Shown here in pieces: positions 54,901 through 64,000 of a stretch of DNA of 64,000 nucleotides (positions are counted from its first letter, which is position 1; each line of letters begins with the position of its first letter). A program made the position numbers and the translations under genes. The notes beneath the pieces were generated by a model. The model searched no databases and was not told the origin of the DNA. It was given only the letters and a program-made list of their open reading frames with translations. Source of the stretch: Closterium sp. Naga37s-1 (lineage: Eukaryota > Streptophyta > Zygnematophyceae > Desmidiales > Closteriaceae); assembly GCA_947471745.1 (NCBI GenBank), contig CANJKZ010000537.1, positions 193,501-257,500 of the forward strand, in the 5' to 3' direction.

Positions 54901-55584
54901 TGCCATTCCCCCTATCTGCTGCACGCCCCCCACCCCTCCCCTCCGTCATGACCCTCCCACACCACAGGTGATCCACCAGAAGCCCAAGAAGTCACTGGAG
55001 GACATAAGCAGCGACCTGTGTCCGGCGCTGAGCATGCAGCAGCTGTACCGCATCAGCACCATGTACCGCGACGACAAGTACGGCACGCACTCCGTGGCGC
55101 CTGCGGTCATCAACGCCATGCGTGTCAAGAGCACGGAGGAGTCGGCTCTCAACGGCACCAACTCCTTCCTGCTTGATGACGACTCCTCGTACGTCCCACT
55201 CTCGCTCTTCTTGCGCTCGCTCTGTCTCTCTTTTTCTAGCATCCTCTCTTTTTTTTCCCTTCACGTGTTCCTTCCTGGTCACATGCTTCCGAGCTGCACG
55301 CTCGTGTTTTTGCGTGCTGCACACATCTCACCTCAAGGTGCCCATCGCTACCAGCCACTGTGTGCCCCACAGCTCTCTCTGCTACACTACTGCCATCGTC
55401 CACTTGCAAAAAGCAAAGGATCTCCCTTGTTTCTGGACCCCGTCCTCTCAACATGTGTGCATATTGCAGGGTGCCGTTTGCGGTGGATGATATATGCAAG
55501 GAGCTGCCGAACCTCTCTCTCAATGGGCTTCACATGCCGCCGCACCTCCGCGACTCTGGACCCTTCCACTTCCTCTTCTCCTAG
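51968..55584 (+). CDS. Class XI myosin, globular DIL cargo tail (E25-E30)
   Basis: Exons are 51968-52327, 52587-52781, 53131-53369, 54357-54513, 54968-55188 and 55470-55584, with a TAG stop at 55582-55584. The protein shows [143 protein letters not shown] and [10 protein letters not shown]. This is the dilute (DIL) domain of myosin V/XI that binds vesicle and organelle adaptors. Land-plant proteins end shortly after DDDSS-[IV]PF, as here. Confidence 0.93.
52887..52945 (+). repeat. Partial copy of myosin exon E26 (3' part)
   Basis: It repeats the end of E26 ([14 protein letters not shown] then ACIQ-like) with a small in-copy duplication (ctcgtctcgtcgcc). The donor is degraded (aagttcg instead of aggtgag). 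Confidence 0.8.
53455..53516 (+). repeat. Partial copy of myosin exon E27 (3' part plus donor)
   Basis: It reads [16 protein letters not shown] and ends aacag|gtgcgcgc, like E27. Smaller fragments of the same border (caacaggtgcg) recur near 53535, 53667 and 53690. Confidence 0.88.
53779..54330. repeat. CCCTCT hexanucleotide tract before exon E28
   Basis: A pyrimidine-only tract of about 550 bp becomes an almost pure (CTCCCT)n array from about 54040 to 54327 and ends 26 bp before the E28 exon start. It doubles as the polypyrimidine tract of that acceptor. Confidence 0.95.
54552..54632 (+). repeat. Copy of myosin exon E28, in-phase cassette candidate
   Basis: This 81-bp segment follows an acceptor (actgcag), reads [19 protein letters not shown] and IRQAVGFL, and ends at a donor (ctg|gtgagc). 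It enters and leaves in phase 0, matching the end of E28 (phase 0). Inclusion would repeat 27 residues without breaking the frame. No stop lies inside. Confidence 0.88.
54810..54865 (+). repeat. Partial copy of myosin exon E29 (5' part)
   Basis: It follows an acceptor (ctcacag) and reads [19 protein letters not shown], almost identical to the start of E29 at 54968. It then passes into intron-like pyrimidine sequence. Confidence 0.92.
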
Positions 55585-57281
55585 CGCCACCGCCACGCTC
55601 TGCACACCATGCGCTGCCAGCAACACTAGTGTATATTCCCTGTAGCAGGGCCATTAGTACGGTATTTTGATTTCTGAGGGTAGAGTAGGTGCTTGCAGCG
55701 GTGATGTAGTGCCGTAGCGTGGTGGTGTTACACTTCGTGCCAGCTGGCATTTGCTGCACACCAAGAGTAGTACGGTAGGCCGACATCTGCTTGTTATGAA
55801 GTAAGGTAGTTTCTGTTCACAATGTCTTACGTATTAGTTACGGTAGTACTACAGTTAAAACCAGGGTGCACATTCAACGCGGTTCGGCTTGAGATGTTGG
55901 GAAGGGGGTTTGGAGAAAAACAGTGATTGGCTCACGAGGGGCGACAAAAAAATGATTCCGCTAGAGCTTCGGGCATTTCGTAGGTGGCGGGAGGGGGTGA
56001 AATGGCAAGTGTGGGTGAAACCGAATGGCGGGAGGGATGAAACAGATTGGCGGGAGGGGGGGGAAACGAAATTGCGGGGGAGGGGGGAAACAAAATTGCG
56101 GGGGAAGGGGGAAACGAATTTCGACGGGGAGGGGGAAATGAAATTGCGGGGGCGTGGGGAAACGAAATTGCGGGGGAGGGGGGAAACGAATTTCGACTTG
56201 AAGGGGTTGAAAGCACACCTCGTAACCCACTCAGTCAAGGGATAACCTTTGATGCACATTCAGCTGAATGTGCACCCCGGTTTTAATGGAGGTTGGCTGG
56301 CCAGACAATCATCCACTACCACAACTCCAGCTGTGGTAGTATATAAGATTTTGAAAAGTCCCAATACCATGTAGAGTTTAGATATCATCTCGTAGGAGGC
56401 CCATCCAGAATTGCCAAGTACTGTATACTCATGTTTGCATATTATCTCAAAATTTACGGTACAGGATACATATGCCATCACCTTCCCATCAGTGCCTACT
56501 GCATTTTGTGCGGTATGCTCAGGACTGCAGACACAACTCACCATCACCATTCATGGCACCCTCAAATCGTTCAAAAACATCATTTTCCGGTGCTCCAGTC
56601 CTCAACCTCCCCTAGGCCCCTCGCAAGCATACAGCCCTTTTGAGAACATCCCTCTCTGCACTTGGTCCTCCTCACCTCACCACCTGTTATGCTTCTTTGG
56701 TGTGTATCATTTTCAGTACTGTCGTCAGGCCCTGTGTGTCGGCACGGAACACCACGAGCACCTCTAGCAGCCTCTACACTCCAGTGTGCACCTGAGATGA
56801 CAGCACAGGGCTCAGCAAACAATGCGGCCAGCATCCATTCTTTCTCCCTGCCGCCACTACAGTGCACGAGAGGAGAATGGCAGCGTGCTCAGGTCTGCTG
56901 CTACAGCAGACTCACCAACACCACCCATAACGAACCACCCTGTTCCTTCAAAAGCAGCTTCCAGCATCTCCGCTCGCATCGCAGCTCCCCTCGCTCCCAA
57001 GCCAGTTACAGTTGTGAAAGTCGCTTGCAGCTCCAGTCCTGCTTGTAATGAGTCCTCCCTGCAAGTAACAGTGCCTGTTACATCAATCCGCGTGAAAGGT
57101 CTCCTGTCAACTTGTTTTCACGCAGCCGGACCAAACACACTGCTCTGCACTCAAGCATCCAGTCCCAACACAAAACACTGATCTGCCTAAACACTGGCGC
57201 TCCCAGTGCAGCAGTGCTCCCGTCCGCATCAGCAATCTCCCTTCCCTTCCCTTCCCTGCCCTCCCCCCCACAATGCTCCTC
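55585..57281. other. Convergent intergenic region (myosin and CDC5 3' ends)
   Basis: Both genes point into this region, so it holds their 3' untranslated regions and terminators. Apart from the TTAA-flanked element at 55855-56286 I recognise nothing. Open frames near 56662-57181 have no conserved features. TGTAA-like motifs occur on the minus strand near 57077, but a poly(A) site cannot be fixed. Confidence 0.55.
55859..56282. mobile_element. TTAA-flanked MITE, piggyBac-like
   Basis: This 424-bp non-coding element has 18-bp terminal inverted repeats: AACCAGGGTGCACATTCA at 55859-55876 and its complement at 56265-56282, with one mismatch. It is flanked by TTAA on both sides (55855-55858 and 56283-56286), the target duplication typical of piggyBac transposons. 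The interior (56040-56200) carries about six imperfect units like GGGGAAACGAAATTGCGGGG. The right end includes a perfect 22-bp palindrome TGCACATTCAGCTGAATGTGCA. No transposase is encoded, so movement would need one in trans. Confidence 0.8.

Positions 57282-64000
<6,719 letters not shown>

Overview
The window looks like nuclear DNA of a streptophyte green alga. It is GC-rich, and it holds two intron-rich genes whose proteins are very close to land-plant families: a class XI myosin and the spliceosome protein CDC5. It also holds Ty1/copia elements and many introns beginning GTGCG. A zygnematophyte such as Closterium is my best guess, but that is inference; the sequence shows only 'green lineage, plant-like'.

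Layout. Positions 1-305 are host flank. Positions 306-27235 are one old minus-strand Copia element (here 'A') that has been cut into pieces by later insertions of a second Copia family with very short (about 127 bp) LTRs (here 'B'). B1 (3116-10097) looks whole. B2 (10749-14877) is partial. B3 (minus, 16780 to about 21180) and B4 (plus, about 21181-26107) are partial copies joined head to head. Positions 27236-30440 hold no recognised gene but contain a 1.4-kb purine-only-like tract. Positions 30441-55584 are a plus-strand class XI myosin gene of which 30 coding exons can be placed in a continuous reading phase (5112 nt including the stop, about 1703 residues). Only the very short start exon is missing. 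A LINE fragment lies in one intron. A TTAA-flanked MITE sits just after the myosin stop. Positions 57282-62811 are a minus-strand CDC5 gene in five exons (1029 residues), convergent with the myosin. Positions 62812-64000 are its upstream region, with nothing recognised.

The most unusual signal is in the myosin gene. Fifteen of the 30 mapped exons have one or more partial copies lying in the neighbouring intron (24 copies in all). Copies upstream of an exon repeat its 5' part, usually with the splice acceptor; copies downstream repeat its 3' part, usually with the splice donor. One further donor (exon E16) is itself repeated about ten times in a 20-bp tandem array. I read this as repeated local tandem duplication across exon-intron borders. 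Whether any copy is spliced into mRNA cannot be decided from the sequence.

The two host genes have no evident joint function: myosin XI drives actin-based organelle transport, and CDC5 is a core pre-mRNA splicing factor. No tRNA, rRNA or CRISPR locus was found.
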